Source: CALMZY01 sp052033915 (GTDB lineage: Bacteria > Verrucomicrobiota > Kiritimatiellia > CAIQIC01 > JAGNIJ01). From it: DNA of 64,000 bases. Location: NCBI GenBank assembly GCA_052033915.1, contig JBPOJF010000003.1, positions 62,001 through 126,000 of the forward strand, in the 5' to 3' direction. Position numbers and translations under genes: made by a program. Shown piece by piece: positions 33,804 through 42,317 of this stretch. The notes below the pieces were generated by a model. The model saw only the letters and a list, made by a program, of their open reading frames with translations, made no database searches and was not told the DNA's origin. Every line of letters starts with the position of its first letter. The stretch's first letter is position 1.

Positions 33804-34550
33804 ATGAAGAAGATTCTATTGCTGGTTCTCGGCGTGATGCTTGTGGGTTCTATGGCGTTCGGCCAAGCCACTCAAGTTCTCAGTCGTAACGCGGTGGGGT
33901 ATGTGAAGATCGACGCAAGATCGAATGGGTTGACATTGGTGAGCATTCCGTTCAATGCGTTCTCGAACACAATTTCAGGGGTGCTTGGCTCGCAACTTGT
34001 CGGCAATAACAATCCGGCAGGTGCGGATCAAATATTCAAATGGGATAACGCTGTGCAGACGTATGTTCGGTACTACAAGCGCGCAACCCCTGAGAATGAG
34101 TGGCGCAAGGTTGGCGAGACGGTTCCGACGACTGATACATTGAGCCCTGGTGAGAGCTTTTTTATCAAGAATAGCCGGCTAACGAACCAGACTGTATACT
34201 TAATGGGTGAAGTGCCTGACGCGCTTACTGCGCCTACATCGACGGTGTCCGGCGTGCCTGGTCTTCAGATGATTTCGTATTCGTATCCTGTGGAAACAGC
34301 GATAAGCAACCTGACACTCTTTGACACGGCAATCAAGAACAACAACCCGGCGGGTGCGGATCAGATTTTGAAGTGGGATATTCCCGCGCAGACGTATATT
34401 CGCTACTACGTTCGTACAACCGGGTGGCGGAAAGTCGGCGAAACCACAAACACAGCGGATACATTGACGCCAAACGAGGGTTTCTTCTATCTTCGCCGTG
34501 GGACAACCTCGTTTGACTGGACTGAAAAAAAGCCGTACACGTGGCCATAA
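33804..34550 (+). CDS. Secreted protein with two internal repeats
   Basis: The 248-residue protein starts with a Sec signal peptide (MKKILLLVLGVMLVGSMAFG). The ATG at 33804 follows GGAGG. The mature chain has two homologous halves: NNNPAGADQIFKWDNAVQTY with WRKVGETVPTTDTLSPGESF, and NNNPAGADQILKWDIPAQTY with WRKVGETTNTADTLTPNEGF. The repeats are similar at DNA level too. The chain ends in WTEKKPYTWP, almost the same as the end (WAEAKPYSWP) of the damaged gene at 35368, so both belong to one paralogous family. I do not recognise a named function; PVC bacteria have large families of such secreted beta-rich proteins. A promoter candidate lies at 33648. Base composition is more AT-rich than the surroundings. 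Confidence 0.7.
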   Translation: MKKILLLVLGVMLVGSMAFGQATQVLSRNAVGYVKIDARSNGLTLVSIPFNAFSNTISGVLGSQLVGNNNPAGADQIFKWDNAVQTYVRYYKRATPENEWRKVGETVPTTDTLSPGESFFIKNSRLTNQTVYLMGEVPDALTAPTSTVSGVPGLQMISYSYPVETAISNLTLFDTAIKNNNPAGADQILKWDIPAQTYIRYYVRTTGWRKVGETTNTADTLTPNEGFFYLRRGTTSFDWTEKKPYTWP

Positions 34551-34597
34551 GTATTTGTAGTATCTAGCGTAATAAACGGTTTGAAAGGAGACCGCAA

Positions 34598-35239
34598 ATG
34601 AAGATTAGGTTACTAGCTACTGTTGCCGCGTTGGTCAGCATGGTTGTTTGCGCAAATGCTCAGGTGCAGGTCGCTTGGTGGAACGAGGAGACGTCTCCGG
34701 GTAGCTTTGTGTACAAAGCAGCGATCGATCCAATTAGTGGACTTGTTGTGATGAGCAGTAGCGCTGATCCGTTGGCTGGCGCATTGTTCCAGTTGATCGA
34801 AGCGGCTGGTGCTGCTCCCTCGGCCCCAACCATTGCGGATTTTGGCATCGGAACAGGTCTCACCGGTGGTGACGCGCTTAATAGTTTCGCTTGGGCTGGC
34901 AAGGATGACTATGGTGCTGGCGTGATCTATGAGTTGGCTGGAGCATTCAGCGGCACAAAGCAACTGTATGTGCGCATTTGGGATCGGCCCACTTCCGGAT
35001 CTGGCAATATGCCCAATTCGTTTGACTACGGTGGGGGATTGGTTGGTGCGTATTACTATGACACAGCCGTTGAGAGCTTCACAGGCGTTTCCGGGAGCCC
35101 CTCGGCGGCAGACTTAGACTTCACGCCTCCCACGCAGAATGATTGGACCTTCCTTGCGATACCGGAGCCGACCTCGGTGGCCTTGGGCCTTCTCGGCTTG
35201 GGCGTGATTGTGATCCGTCGTCGCCTGATGCGCAAATAG
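34598..35239 (+). CDS. PEP-CTERM-anchored secreted protein
   Basis: The 213-residue protein has an N-terminal signal peptide (MKIRLLATVAALVSMVVCAN) and a C-terminal PEP-CTERM tripartite signal. The signal is IPEPTSV, then the hydrophobic helix ALGLLGLGVIVI, then RRRLMRK. Such proteins are sorted by exosortase, which cleaves near the PEP motif in the inner membrane, toward the cell surface or exopolysaccharide. The central 160 residues are Gly/Ser/Ala-rich with few Cys and many aromatic residues, and no named domain is seen. The ATG follows AAAGGAG. It lies 47 bp after the duplicated secreted-protein gene on the same strand. A strong terminator follows at 35261. No exosortase is in the window. 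Confidence 0.85.
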   Translation: MKIRLLATVAALVSMVVCANAQVQVAWWNEETSPGSFVYKAAIDPISGLVVMSSSADPLAGALFQLIEAAGAAPSAPTIADFGIGTGLTGGDALNSFAWAGKDDYGAGVIYELAGAFSGTKQLYVRIWDRPTSGSGNMPNSFDYGGGLVGAYYYDTAVESFTGVSGSPSAADLDFTPPTQNDWTFLAIPEPTSVALGLLGLGVIVIRRRLMRK

Positions 35240-35260
35240 GTTAGGTCACATCGTTCTCCG

Positions 35261-35297
35261 CGCGGGCGTCCCGGTTTCGGGACGCCCGCGTTGTTTG
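35261..35297 (+). terminator. Rho-independent terminator after the PEP-CTERM gene
   Basis: A 13-bp perfect GC stem (35261-35273 with 35278-35290) closes a GTTT loop and is followed by TTGTTTGTGT. It lies 22 bp after the stop codon. A second smaller hairpin (TCGCCCG/CGGGCGA) is at 35305-35322. Confidence 0.8.
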
Positions 35298-35367
35298 TGT
35301 AGCGTCGCCCGTCCTCGGGCGAGTTCCGAATTGGTCGTGTCCAGATTCTTTCGCACTTTGGTCTTAG

Positions 35368-36015
35368 GTAGATCATCCATCTGGTCATCCTCCCTTTCCC
35401 CTCTCTAGTATCAACACCGTTGGTTACGTCAAACTTTCCGCCGAGAAGGGCAAGTTGACTCTGGGACGCTTCGATTTCGAGCCCATGAACAAGTCCGGAG
35501 GTCTCACTGTTTCCGACATGTTTGGTGAACAGTTGCCCGTGGGTAGCCGGCTTTATCTTTGGGACAGGTCGGTGAAGATGTTCAAGATCGTCGTGAAACC
35601 TCTCGGTGCGGGTTGGGGCGCGGCAGGGCGTACACGGGTTTCAAGAGGGGAGGGCTTCTGGATTCATGTGCCGGAGTCGGCGGCTTCAAACAGATATTCC
35701 GTCATCATCACGGGCATGGTTCCCAGCGGCATGACTGCGACGACCACGACGATATCAGGCGTGAATCTGCTCGGCCTGCCGTATCCGGTGGAGATGAAGT
35801 GGACGAACACGGGTATCGCAAAGACGGCGCCGGTGAATTCGGCCGTGTATCTCTGGAATCAGAGCAATCAAACGTACTTATCCTGTGTGAAGTCGGCCGG
35901 CGCGGGTTGGGATGGGGCCGCAGCGGATGCCATCCTGTATCCCGGACAGGGATTTTGGTTTCGGAATACCGGCACGTTTGAATGGGCGGAAGCGAAACCA
36001 TACAGCTGGCCGTAG
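35368..36015 (+). pseudogene. 5'-truncated paralogue of the repeated secreted protein
   Basis: The frame is open from just after a stop at 35365, but it has no signal peptide and no ATG near the start. Homology to the protein at 33804 starts right away: INTVGYVKLSAEKGKLTLGR aligns with RNAVGYVKIDARSNGLTLVS. So the 5' part, with promoter region and signal sequence, is missing. The chain continues intact as LYLWDRSVKMFKIVVKPLG, a second half SAVYLWNQSNQTYLSCVK, and ends in WAEAKPYSWP. A TTG at 35455 could in theory start a 186-residue product, but it would lack a signal peptide. Truncation rather than frameshift is likely, since no signal-like sequence lies upstream in other frames. It may be a remnant of duplication within this islet. 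Confidence 0.65.
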
Positions 36016-36243
36016 TGCAACGGGATTTCAATCGGGGGGTTCATCACACGGTTGTGGGCACGTATCCATGGGGGGCTGAGTAGCTCGGTCGGCCGGATTC
36101 TCGTTTCCTTGGGAAATCCTTCCTACAGGTACGACTGGGCGTTACTGGATTCAGCAAAGGAATATTTCTGTTCTTGGAACGAAGCGCTCAACAAGAGCGG
36201 CCTGATTTTATCCAAACAGGACAGGGAAACAGTTGAGGCCCGC
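36016..36243. other. 228-bp gap without a recognisable gene
   Basis: The gap lies between the truncated secreted-protein gene and the convergent end of the DUF2723 gene. I see no RNA gene, signal or convincing ORF. It may hold decayed sequence from the AT-richer islet. Confidence 0.5.
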
Positions 36244-39200
36244 TTATCGCTTCAACACTTTCAGCGCGCGTTCGCGCCATTCGCCGGAGAGGTTGGGGAG
36301 GGCTTTCACGGCGAGGTCGAAGCCGTTCTTGGCCTGGCCCTGCGCGATCAGGATCTCGCCTTGTACGAGAGTGTGGTTGGCGTCGTCCGGATCGATCGTC
36401 GATGCCAGCAGGATATGCTCCATCGCCTTGTCGTACTGCCCAAGGCCCTTGCAGGCCTCGGCGAGCGTGTGGTGGTACTTGTCGTTTGAAGGCTTCAGAT
36501 TGACCGCCTCCTGCGCCAGCGTCATGGCTTCGGTGAAGCGGCCCATGCGGACCAAGTCGTAGGCCAGGTTGTTCAGGGCGACATCGTAGAGCGGATTGTC
36601 TCGATTCTTGAGGCATCGGCGCAAGTAAGTCTCCCTGGCTTCAGGCGTATCCATCAAAGACGCCATGGCCAGGTTCCCGATCATGTTGCCGGGATCGCCG
36701 GACAGCAACTCTTCGGCCTTCTTGCGCGCTTCGCTGTTCCGTCGCAGTTGCATCGAAAGCCGGATGATGTTCTCGCGCAGGGCTGTGTCCTGCGGGGTCG
36801 TGGCCTCGATCGTCTTCATGTGGCTGAGCGCGGTCGCCAGGTCGCCTTTTTTCTGGGCCACGGACGCCATCAGCTTGAGCATGGGCAGGTTCGCGGCATC
36901 GACGGCCAGGACTTTGCGCGCGAACAACTCCGCCTTGTCGTACTGGTTCAACTGCCATGCCGACATCGCGATAAACGACGCCGAAAGAGTCGTCTGGTTC
37001 GTAGTCGAGAGCAACTGGTTGTAGATGTCCTCCCCGCGCGCCGTATCGCGGTTCTCGAGGTAGAGCAGAGCCAGCAGACTCCGGGCGTTCACGTTGGCGG
37101 CCGACGCCGGGTTCTCCTCCAGAACCTGTATTGCCTTCGCGTAGTCTCTCATGTCCCGCGCCGCGACCGCCAAGCCGATCCGGGCGGAGATGTTGTCGGG
37201 CTGAGTCTGAAGGATGCTGCGGTACTCGGCCTCGGCTTCCGCGAGGTCGCCCTTGCCCTGGGCCAGCAGGGCCGAACTGATCTTCACGGAGAGGCTGTCC
37301 GGGTTGATCATCCGGGCTTGGTTGATCGCGCCGGCTTCCATATCGCGCTGGCCGCCGCGCCGCGCGATGTTGGCCATGTTCAGCGCGAAATGCTCGGAAT
37401 AGAGGTATCCGTAGTTCGCAGTCATCATGAACGCGGAACGAAGGAACTTGGGGAACGCCGCCGCTTCTCTCTGGGCCCGCTCCAGAAGGGCCTGTGCCTT
37501 CTGGGTCAGCATCTCCGATCGGACGGTATCGCCGCCGCTGTCGGCTTCCTTGAGGTAGATTGCCCTCTGGTTGAGCAGCGCGCTCGGGTTCTGGGGCAGG
37601 ATCTTGAGCGCCAGGTCGTAGGCCTTCTGCGCCAGATCGTCCGACTTCAGCAGTTGCAGGGTCACGCCGAGGTTGTTCGCGCACCGCGAGTAGTTCTGGC
37701 GGACGAACATCTTGAGGGTGTTCGTGCTGTGGTCCGAGATCACCGCTTGGAGCTGATTCGCGAAGGTGTTCTCGAAGTAGTTGACGTTCTTCAGGTAGAC
37801 CTCAGATGCCTTCAGGCCGGACAAGTTCTCGACAGGCCGCACCACCAGACCGTTCGGCACGAACTGGTAGCCGATTGACAGGGTCAGGTCGGGATTGAAC
37901 AGCGAACATCCGGCGGGGCCCTTTGCGTTGCCGGACACAATCGCCTTCAGGATGTCCGTTTGCGTGGCGTACGCGGAGGCGTTGATGTTGCATTCAGGGA
38001 ATAGGGTGGAGAGGTAACGGCGGTACGATGGCCGACTGATGTCCTGGGCCATGACGATGCGCTCGGGCTGGCCTTCCTCAAAGGCGGCATGAAGGATCAT
38101 GTCGTCCATGAAGGAGCGCGAAACGACGAAGACGGGCCGGTTTTCGCACGACCGGACGATGTTCCGGATCAACGCCGTCAGTTCGGGGGTCCGCGGCGGC
38201 ACGAAGTGGATGTAGTTCATCACGGCGGTCACGATGGCGATCACGAGGTTCGCGATAGCCGCGGTCTTCCAGACCGGCCTCATCCACAGGGAGGATAAGT
38301 TCGGGCTCGGGATCACCGCGCGAAACCACCAGTATCCCGCGAGATATCCCATCCACGACGCGATCGCGAGATAGGGGATCAGGAAGGGGTCGTTCAGACC
38401 CATGATGATCGTCGGCGTCATGCCCTTCTCGAGGATCTGCGCGACGCCGAGCACGTTCAGCACAAGCAGGGTGACGATGGTCAGCGCATGCGCGAGCCGC
38501 GTCGAGCCGTAATCCGGCCGCGGCACCAGATACACGTAGATCCACGGCACAAACGCGCAGAGCGCGATCAGAAGACCGCCGACACGCGGAAAGATGGATT
38601 TGACCTCCAAGTACTGCTTGCGCCACAGATCCAGCAGGACGTTCCAGAACCCCGAGTATTCCTGATATCCCCACTCGGGCAGGCGGGCGACGGCCCCGAC
38701 AGGCACGATGTAGAAGAGAAGGCCGCAGAAACCAAGGGCGACGAGCAGCCACAGCCGCTTGGCCGTCAACGCGCGCCGGTACAGCAGGGCGACGAGCGCC
38801 GCGATGACGAAGACAGGGCCGAGAGCGATCATTGTCGCGTATTCGGTGACTCCGAGCCCGTAGAGTAGCGCGGCCCCCATGATCCACCGGACGCTCGCGT
38901 TGGCTCGCGCGTACTGGAGGACCATCCAGAAGCACGACAGCAGGATGAAGAGGTCGAACGTGTGGTTGTCCGGCCGCGTGGAGGCAGTCCACAGCGGCGC
39001 GCAGAACATGACGAACAGCGCGGACGCCAGGATCGCCACGCTCTTTGACGCGCGGGACGCGCCGGCGGGGATCGGCGACGCCTTGTCGTGCACGACGAAC
39101 ATCGGCAGTCGGTTCAGCAACTGCACGAACAGGACGATCGAAAGGGATCCGAACACGGCGGAAATGAGATTGAGGTTCATGAGGGTCGGACCGGGCATCA

Positions 39201-39411
39201 CGCGAACCACGAGCTTCGCGAGCGAGGAATAGAGGAAGTGCGGGAGCACGGGGAGGTAGTAAAGCCCGTTGACGGTGTTGATGATTCGGACTGATGTTCC
39301 CGGAACAACATCGCGGACCATTGTCGCGAGGTACAGAATAAAGGATCCGATTCCCGCGATCCACGGTGTTAGGCCGGCCAGCTTGGACAATGGATGTTTC
39401 GATCCCTGCAT
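36244..39411 (-). CDS. DUF2723-like membrane protein with long TPR tail, catalytic motif missing
   Basis: The 1055-residue protein has an N-terminal half of about ten to twelve membrane helices of the GT-C (DUF2723) type. The C-terminal half, from about residue 560, consists of TPR repeats (CANNLGVTLQLLKSDDLAQK and later YDVALNNLAYDLVRMGRFTE). The paralogue at 42318 has the DUF2723 acidic loop EDSGELAVG with HPPGYPSW; this one has VPGTSVRIINTVNGLYY and VLPHFLYSS instead, lacking the Asp-Ser-Gly-Glu and the HPPG. DUF2723 proteins are predicted protein O-mannosyltransferase-like glycosyltransferases using polyprenyl-phosphate sugars. The catalytic acid loss suggests altered or lost activity. 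It is divergent from the BtuF-like gene. Confidence 0.75.
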   Translation of the reverse strand: MQGSKHPLSKLAGLTPWIAGIGSFILYLATMVRDVVPGTSVRIINTVNGLYYLPVLPHFLYSSLAKLVVRVMPGPTLMNLNLISAVFGSLSIVLFVQLLNRLPMFVVHDKASPIPAGASRASKSVAILASALFVMFCAPLWTASTRPDNHTFDLFILLSCFWMVLQYARANASVRWIMGAALLYGLGVTEYATMIALGPVFVIAALVALLYRRALTAKRLWLLVALGFCGLLFYIVPVGAVARLPEWGYQEYSGFWNVLLDLWRKQYLEVKSIFPRVGGLLIALCAFVPWIYVYLVPRPDYGSTRLAHALTIVTLLVLNVLGVAQILEKGMTPTIIMGLNDPFLIPYLAIASWMGYLAGYWWFRAVIPSPNLSSLWMRPVWKTAAIANLVIAIVTAVMNYIHFVPPRTPELTALIRNIVRSCENRPVFVVSRSFMDDMILHAAFEEGQPERIVMAQDISRPSYRRYLSTLFPECNINASAYATQTDILKAIVSGNAKGPAGCSLFNPDLTLSIGYQFVPNGLVVRPVENLSGLKASEVYLKNVNYFENTFANQLQAVISDHSTNTLKMFVRQNYSRCANNLGVTLQLLKSDDLAQKAYDLALKILPQNPSALLNQRAIYLKEADSGGDTVRSEMLTQKAQALLERAQREAAAFPKFLRSAFMMTANYGYLYSEHFALNMANIARRGGQRDMEAGAINQARMINPDSLSVKISSALLAQGKGDLAEAEAEYRSILQTQPDNISARIGLAVAARDMRDYAKAIQVLEENPASAANVNARSLLALLYLENRDTARGEDIYNQLLSTTNQTTLSASFIAMSAWQLNQYDKAELFARKVLAVDAANLPMLKLMASVAQKKGDLATALSHMKTIEATTPQDTALRENIIRLSMQLRRNSEARKKAEELLSGDPGNMIGNLAMASLMDTPEARETYLRRCLKNRDNPLYDVALNNLAYDLVRMGRFTEAMTLAQEAVNLKPSNDKYHHTLAEACKGLGQYDKAMEHILLASTIDPDDANHTLVQGEILIAQGQAKNGFDLAVKALPNLSGEWRERALKVLKR

Positions 39412-39567
39412 GAATGAGGAATGCTATAGCGTATCCGGGGCTGCAAATCAATGACTCGCTGTGGTCACGATCTCGCGCACCTGAGCGCGTCCACAGACGG
39501 TAGAGCTCATGCGCATCGTCCGCCTTACAGCTTGGCGGGTGGCCCTCTTTCTGGCAATGATTTCCGT

Positions 39568-40464
39568 ATGGGTTCCCGCTGTTTCATCGTGGTCCTTTGC
39601 CTTTCGGTTTTGACGCGTGTTGCCGAAGCACAGCCCCCGCCTCTTCGGGTCGTCAGCCTGGCCCCCAACTTGACGGAACTGATGTTTACGTTGGGCTTCG
39701 GCAGCAATCTGGTGGGCAGGTCATCGGCGTGTGATTACCCGCCCGAGGCGAAGCGGATTCCGATCGTCGGCGGCTTCGGAAGGCCGAATTGGGAGAAGCT
39801 CGAAAGCTTGCGGCCGGACCTTGTCATCGCGACGGATCTCGAGAAGCCGGGGCTTCTGGATCGCCTCAAGGAGAGGGGCGTCGAAACCCTGCTCCTGCCC
39901 TGCGAGAGCTGGGATGAGCTTGTTCAGGCGGGACTCACGATCAGTGAGGCGCTGGGCCGGCGCGCGGCCGGGGAGGAGTTTGTCCGCGGCATGACCGCGT
40001 GTCGCCGCGCGCTCGAGAGCAGAGTCGCCGCCTTCTACGCCGGAAAGCCCGGACCGCGCGTTTATGTCGAGGTCTGGGGCGATCCGTTGCTGACGGCGGG
40101 GGCGCAGTCGTTCATCGATGATCTGGTGCGGCTGGCGGGAGGCGCGAATATTGCGGCGGAACTGCGACCGACATATGTCCACGTCAGCGCGGAGTGGGTG
40201 ATCCAACAGGACCCGGACGTGATTCTGCTGGCCTATATGTTCCCGAACGCTTCGTCCATCGGAAGTGTTGTGAAGCGGCCGGGCTGGGATAAGATGCGGG
40301 CGGTCCGAAAAAACGCGATCTGCGCCCATATCCCGCCCGACTTGCTGCTTCGGCCCGGCCCGAGAATCCTGGAGGGGGCGGAGATGTTTGCCGAGTGGAT
40401 GATGAGGCGGTCGGAGGTCGCCGGCCGGCAGGAAAACAACGAACAACGAACAACTGACAACTGA
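39568..40464 (+). CDS. Periplasmic binding protein of a cobalamin/Fe-siderophore-type ABC importer
   Basis: The product has a signal peptide (MGSRCFIVVLCLSVLTRVAEA) and the BtuF/FecB-type fold: RVVSLAPNLTELMFTLGFGS, then GGFGRPNWEKLESLRPDLVI, a long connecting helix, and a C-terminal lobe ending near LRPGPRILEGAEMFAEW. Such class III proteins bind corrinoids, haem or ferric siderophores. No cobalamin riboswitch is evident upstream, so vitamin B12 is only one option. The last residues (ENNEQRTTDN) are heptamer repeat with the stop inside. Another frame, from ATG 39509, encodes a signal-like sequence (MRIVRLTAWRVALFLAMISV) that runs into a stop; this could mark an old frameshift at the N-terminus. 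It is followed 4 bp later by the permease. Confidence 0.82.
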   Translation: MGSRCFIVVLCLSVLTRVAEAQPPPLRVVSLAPNLTELMFTLGFGSNLVGRSSACDYPPEAKRIPIVGGFGRPNWEKLESLRPDLVIATDLEKPGLLDRLKERGVETLLLPCESWDELVQAGLTISEALGRRAAGEEFVRGMTACRRALESRVAAFYAGKPGPRVYVEVWGDPLLTAGAQSFIDDLVRLAGGANIAAELRPTYVHVSAEWVIQQDPDVILLAYMFPNASSIGSVVKRPGWDKMRAVRKNAICAHIPPDLLLRPGPRILEGAEMFAEWMMRRSEVAGRQENNEQRTTDN

Positions 40465-40468
40465 CAAC
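40432..40468. repeat. AACAACG/GACAACT heptamer array at the BtuF-like/permease junction
   Basis: AACAACG, AACAACG, AACAACT, GACAACT, GACAAC run in exact 7-nt steps. They encode the last residues of the binding protein and its stop (TGA 40462-40464), then the spacer to the permease ATG. No complementary arm is near. The permease has no visible Shine-Dalgarno within the array. Confidence 0.8.
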
Positions 40469-41446
40469 ATGCGCGCCCGGATCACATGGTTTCGAGTTCT
40501 GCTCATCGTCTGCCCGATCCTTGTAGCCGCAAGTGTTTTTCTTGGCGACGGCTGGCGCGATCCGCTGTCGCTGTTTCAACCTGAGCGCGCCGGGATTCTG
40601 ACCGTTCGGCTTTGGCGCGTGGCGTTGGGTGCCCTCGTGGGAGCGTCGCTGTCCGTGGCGGGCTGCGCCCTGCAGGCGGTGCTGCGCAATCCGCTGGCGG
40701 AACCGTACGTGCTGGGCTTGTCCTCCGGCGCGGGGCTTGGAACGGCGCTGTGCATCATTGGCGGAGGGCTGGTGCTGAGTTCCCTGGTGTTGCCGGCGGC
40801 GGGGTTTTTCGGGGCCTTGATCAGCATGCTGATTGTCTATCGGCTGGCCAGGGTGGGGCGGGGGACGGCGCCGCATACGCTGATCCTGGCCGGCGTGATC
40901 TGGGGCGCCGTGTGCGGGAGCGTGCTGATGTTCATCGTGTCGCAGTCGTCCGCCGAAGGGCTCCATGCGATCATGTGGTGGTTCCTGGGGGATCTGCAGG
41001 TGTTCGATGTGCGTCTTGTTCAAGCGACCGCCGTGTTAAGTCTGCTGGCGTTTCTCGGGCTCCTGACGATTTCACGGCCGCTGAACGTCCTCATGCTGGG
41101 CGAGGAAATGGCGGGGCATGTCGGCCTTGAGCCGGAACGGGTCAAGGGAATGGCCCTGGGCCTGGCGGCGGTGCTGACGGCGGCTTCCGTCTCGGCCAGC
41201 GGCCTGATTTCATTTGTCGGTCTGACCATCCCGCACGCCACGCGGGCGCTGGTGGGGCCGGATCACCGCCGCCTTCTGCCGGCGGCCGCGCTGGCGGGCG
41301 CCGCGTTTCTTGCGCTGGCGGACGGGTTTGGGCGGATGCTGTTGTATCCGACGGAAATCCCCGTCGGCGTGATCACGGCTCTGATCGGCGGGCCGTTCTT
41401 CCTGATGATCCTGCGGACGAAGAGGAAGGAAGTCTGGATTGGATAG
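40469..41446 (+). CDS. FecCD/BtuC-type ABC importer permease
   Basis: The 325-residue inner-membrane protein has about ten helices and the BtuC/FecCD landmarks: RVALGALVGASLSVAGCALQ, then PYVLGLSSGAGLGTAL, a central GEEMAGHVGLEPERVKG that contacts the ATPase, and FVGLTIPHATRALVGPDHRR near the end. It partners with the binding protein 4 bp upstream and the ATPase whose frame starts 8 bp before its own stop. Homodimers of such permeases carry corrinoids, haem or siderophores across the inner membrane. The start ATG at 40469 lies in the repeat array, so a ribosome site is not obvious. Confidence 0.92.
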   Translation: MRARITWFRVLLIVCPILVAASVFLGDGWRDPLSLFQPERAGILTVRLWRVALGALVGASLSVAGCALQAVLRNPLAEPYVLGLSSGAGLGTALCIIGGGLVLSSLVLPAAGFFGALISMLIVYRLARVGRGTAPHTLILAGVIWGAVCGSVLMFIVSQSSAEGLHAIMWWFLGDLQVFDVRLVQATAVLSLLAFLGLLTISRPLNVLMLGEEMAGHVGLEPERVKGMALGLAAVLTAASVSASGLISFVGLTIPHATRALVGPDHRRLLPAAALAGAAFLALADGFGRMLLYPTEIPVGVITALIGGPFFLMILRTKRKEVWIG

Positions 41447-42257
41447 AATCTTGAAACTGGAAACTGGAAGCCTGGATTCGGCGGCGCTCGAACTGAAAGA
41501 CATTTCGTCCGGGTATGGAGGGGAGACTGTTCTTCGGACGGTTTCTCTTGCCGTTGCGGCCGGCTCTCTTCTCGGAATCATCGGACCGAACGGGGCGGGG
41601 AAGACCACGTTGCTTCGCGTTCTTGGGGGCGGATTGCCCTTCTGGGCGGGCAGCTTGTCCATTCATGGCAGGGATATCCGCCTGTTCGGGCGTCGTGAGC
41701 TGGCGCAGATCGTCGGGTTCGTCCCGCAGACGCTGGATGTGCCGGTGGCTTTTACCGTGGCGGAGTTCGTGGCTATGGGGCGCACGCCGTACGTCGCGGG
41801 CTGGTCGCGGCTGTCCGAGGCCGATCATGCGGCGGTCCGCAGGGCGATGGCAATGACGGATGTCGAGAGGCTGGAAGGCCGGCTGATTGACGAGCTGAGC
41901 GCGGGCGAGAAACAGCGCGCCGTTGTGGCCATGGCTCTGGCGCAGGAGCCCCGGATTCTTCTGTTGGACGAACCGACCGCGCACCTCGATATCCACCATG
42001 CCTGGAGCCTGATGGCGCTGATCGTGAAGCTGAACAGGGAGCATGGGGTTACGGTGGTTATGTCGTCCCACGATCTCAATCTGGCCGGGGAATTCTGTTC
42101 GCATCTTCTGTTGATGGATCGCGGCCGGGCCGTGGCGCAGGGAACTCCGCGGGACGTATTGGACGTGGGGAGACTGTCCCGTGTTTACCAGCATCCGCTG
42201 GAGATCGCAATTCTGCAGGGCGATCAGCGGTTCGTGGCGCCGAAAAGGGCGGAGTAA
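41439..42257 (+). CDS. BtuD/FhuC-type ABC importer ATPase
   Basis: The 272-residue ATPase carries Walker A GPNGAGKTTLLR, a Q-loop at IVGFVPQTLDVP, signature LSAGEKQRAVVAMALAQEP, Walker B ILLLDEPTAHLDI and the His-loop VVMSSHDLNLA. This is the usual BtuD/FhuC pattern. The only in-frame start near the N-terminus is TTG at 41439, overlapping the permease stop by 8 bp. The first codons (LKLETGS) are heptamer repeat. The three importer genes therefore form one tight unit. After the stop, 60 bp separates it from the convergent DUF2723 gene. Confidence 0.9.
   Translation: MDRILKLETGSLDSAALELKDISSGYGGETVLRTVSLAVAAGSLLGIIGPNGAGKTTLLRVLGGGLPFWAGSLSIHGRDIRLFGRRELAQIVGFVPQTLDVPVAFTVAEFVAMGRTPYVAGWSRLSEADHAAVRRAMAMTDVERLEGRLIDELSAGEKQRAVVAMALAQEPRILLLDEPTAHLDIHHAWSLMALIVKLNREHGVTVVMSSHDLNLAGEFCSHLLLMDRGRAVAQGTPRDVLDVGRLSRVYQHPLEIAILQGDQRFVAPKRAE
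41446..41479. repeat. TGGAAAC-type heptamer array at the ATPase start
   Basis: GAATCTTGAAACTGGAAACT and GGAAGCCTGGATTC contain TTGAAAC, TGGAAAC, TGGAAGC in 7-nt register. It lies entirely within the ATPase N-terminal codons and follows the permease stop. It matches the array at 16887 in sequence type. Confidence 0.6.
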
Positions 42258-42317
42258 TGGAATACCGGCGTGTCGGACCCAAGGGGGTCTTTCACATTAC
42301 CCCGCCCCTCCGTCTTT

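Noticed and set aside
36052..36489. 145-codon plus-strand ORF over the 36-kb gap
   Set aside because: Most of it is antisense to the TPR tail of the DUF2723 gene and has no recognisable domain or ribosome site.
39412..39567. Possible cobalamin riboswitch before the BtuF-like gene
   Set aside because: The region is short and I find no B12-box-like GCCACTG or surrounding conserved core.
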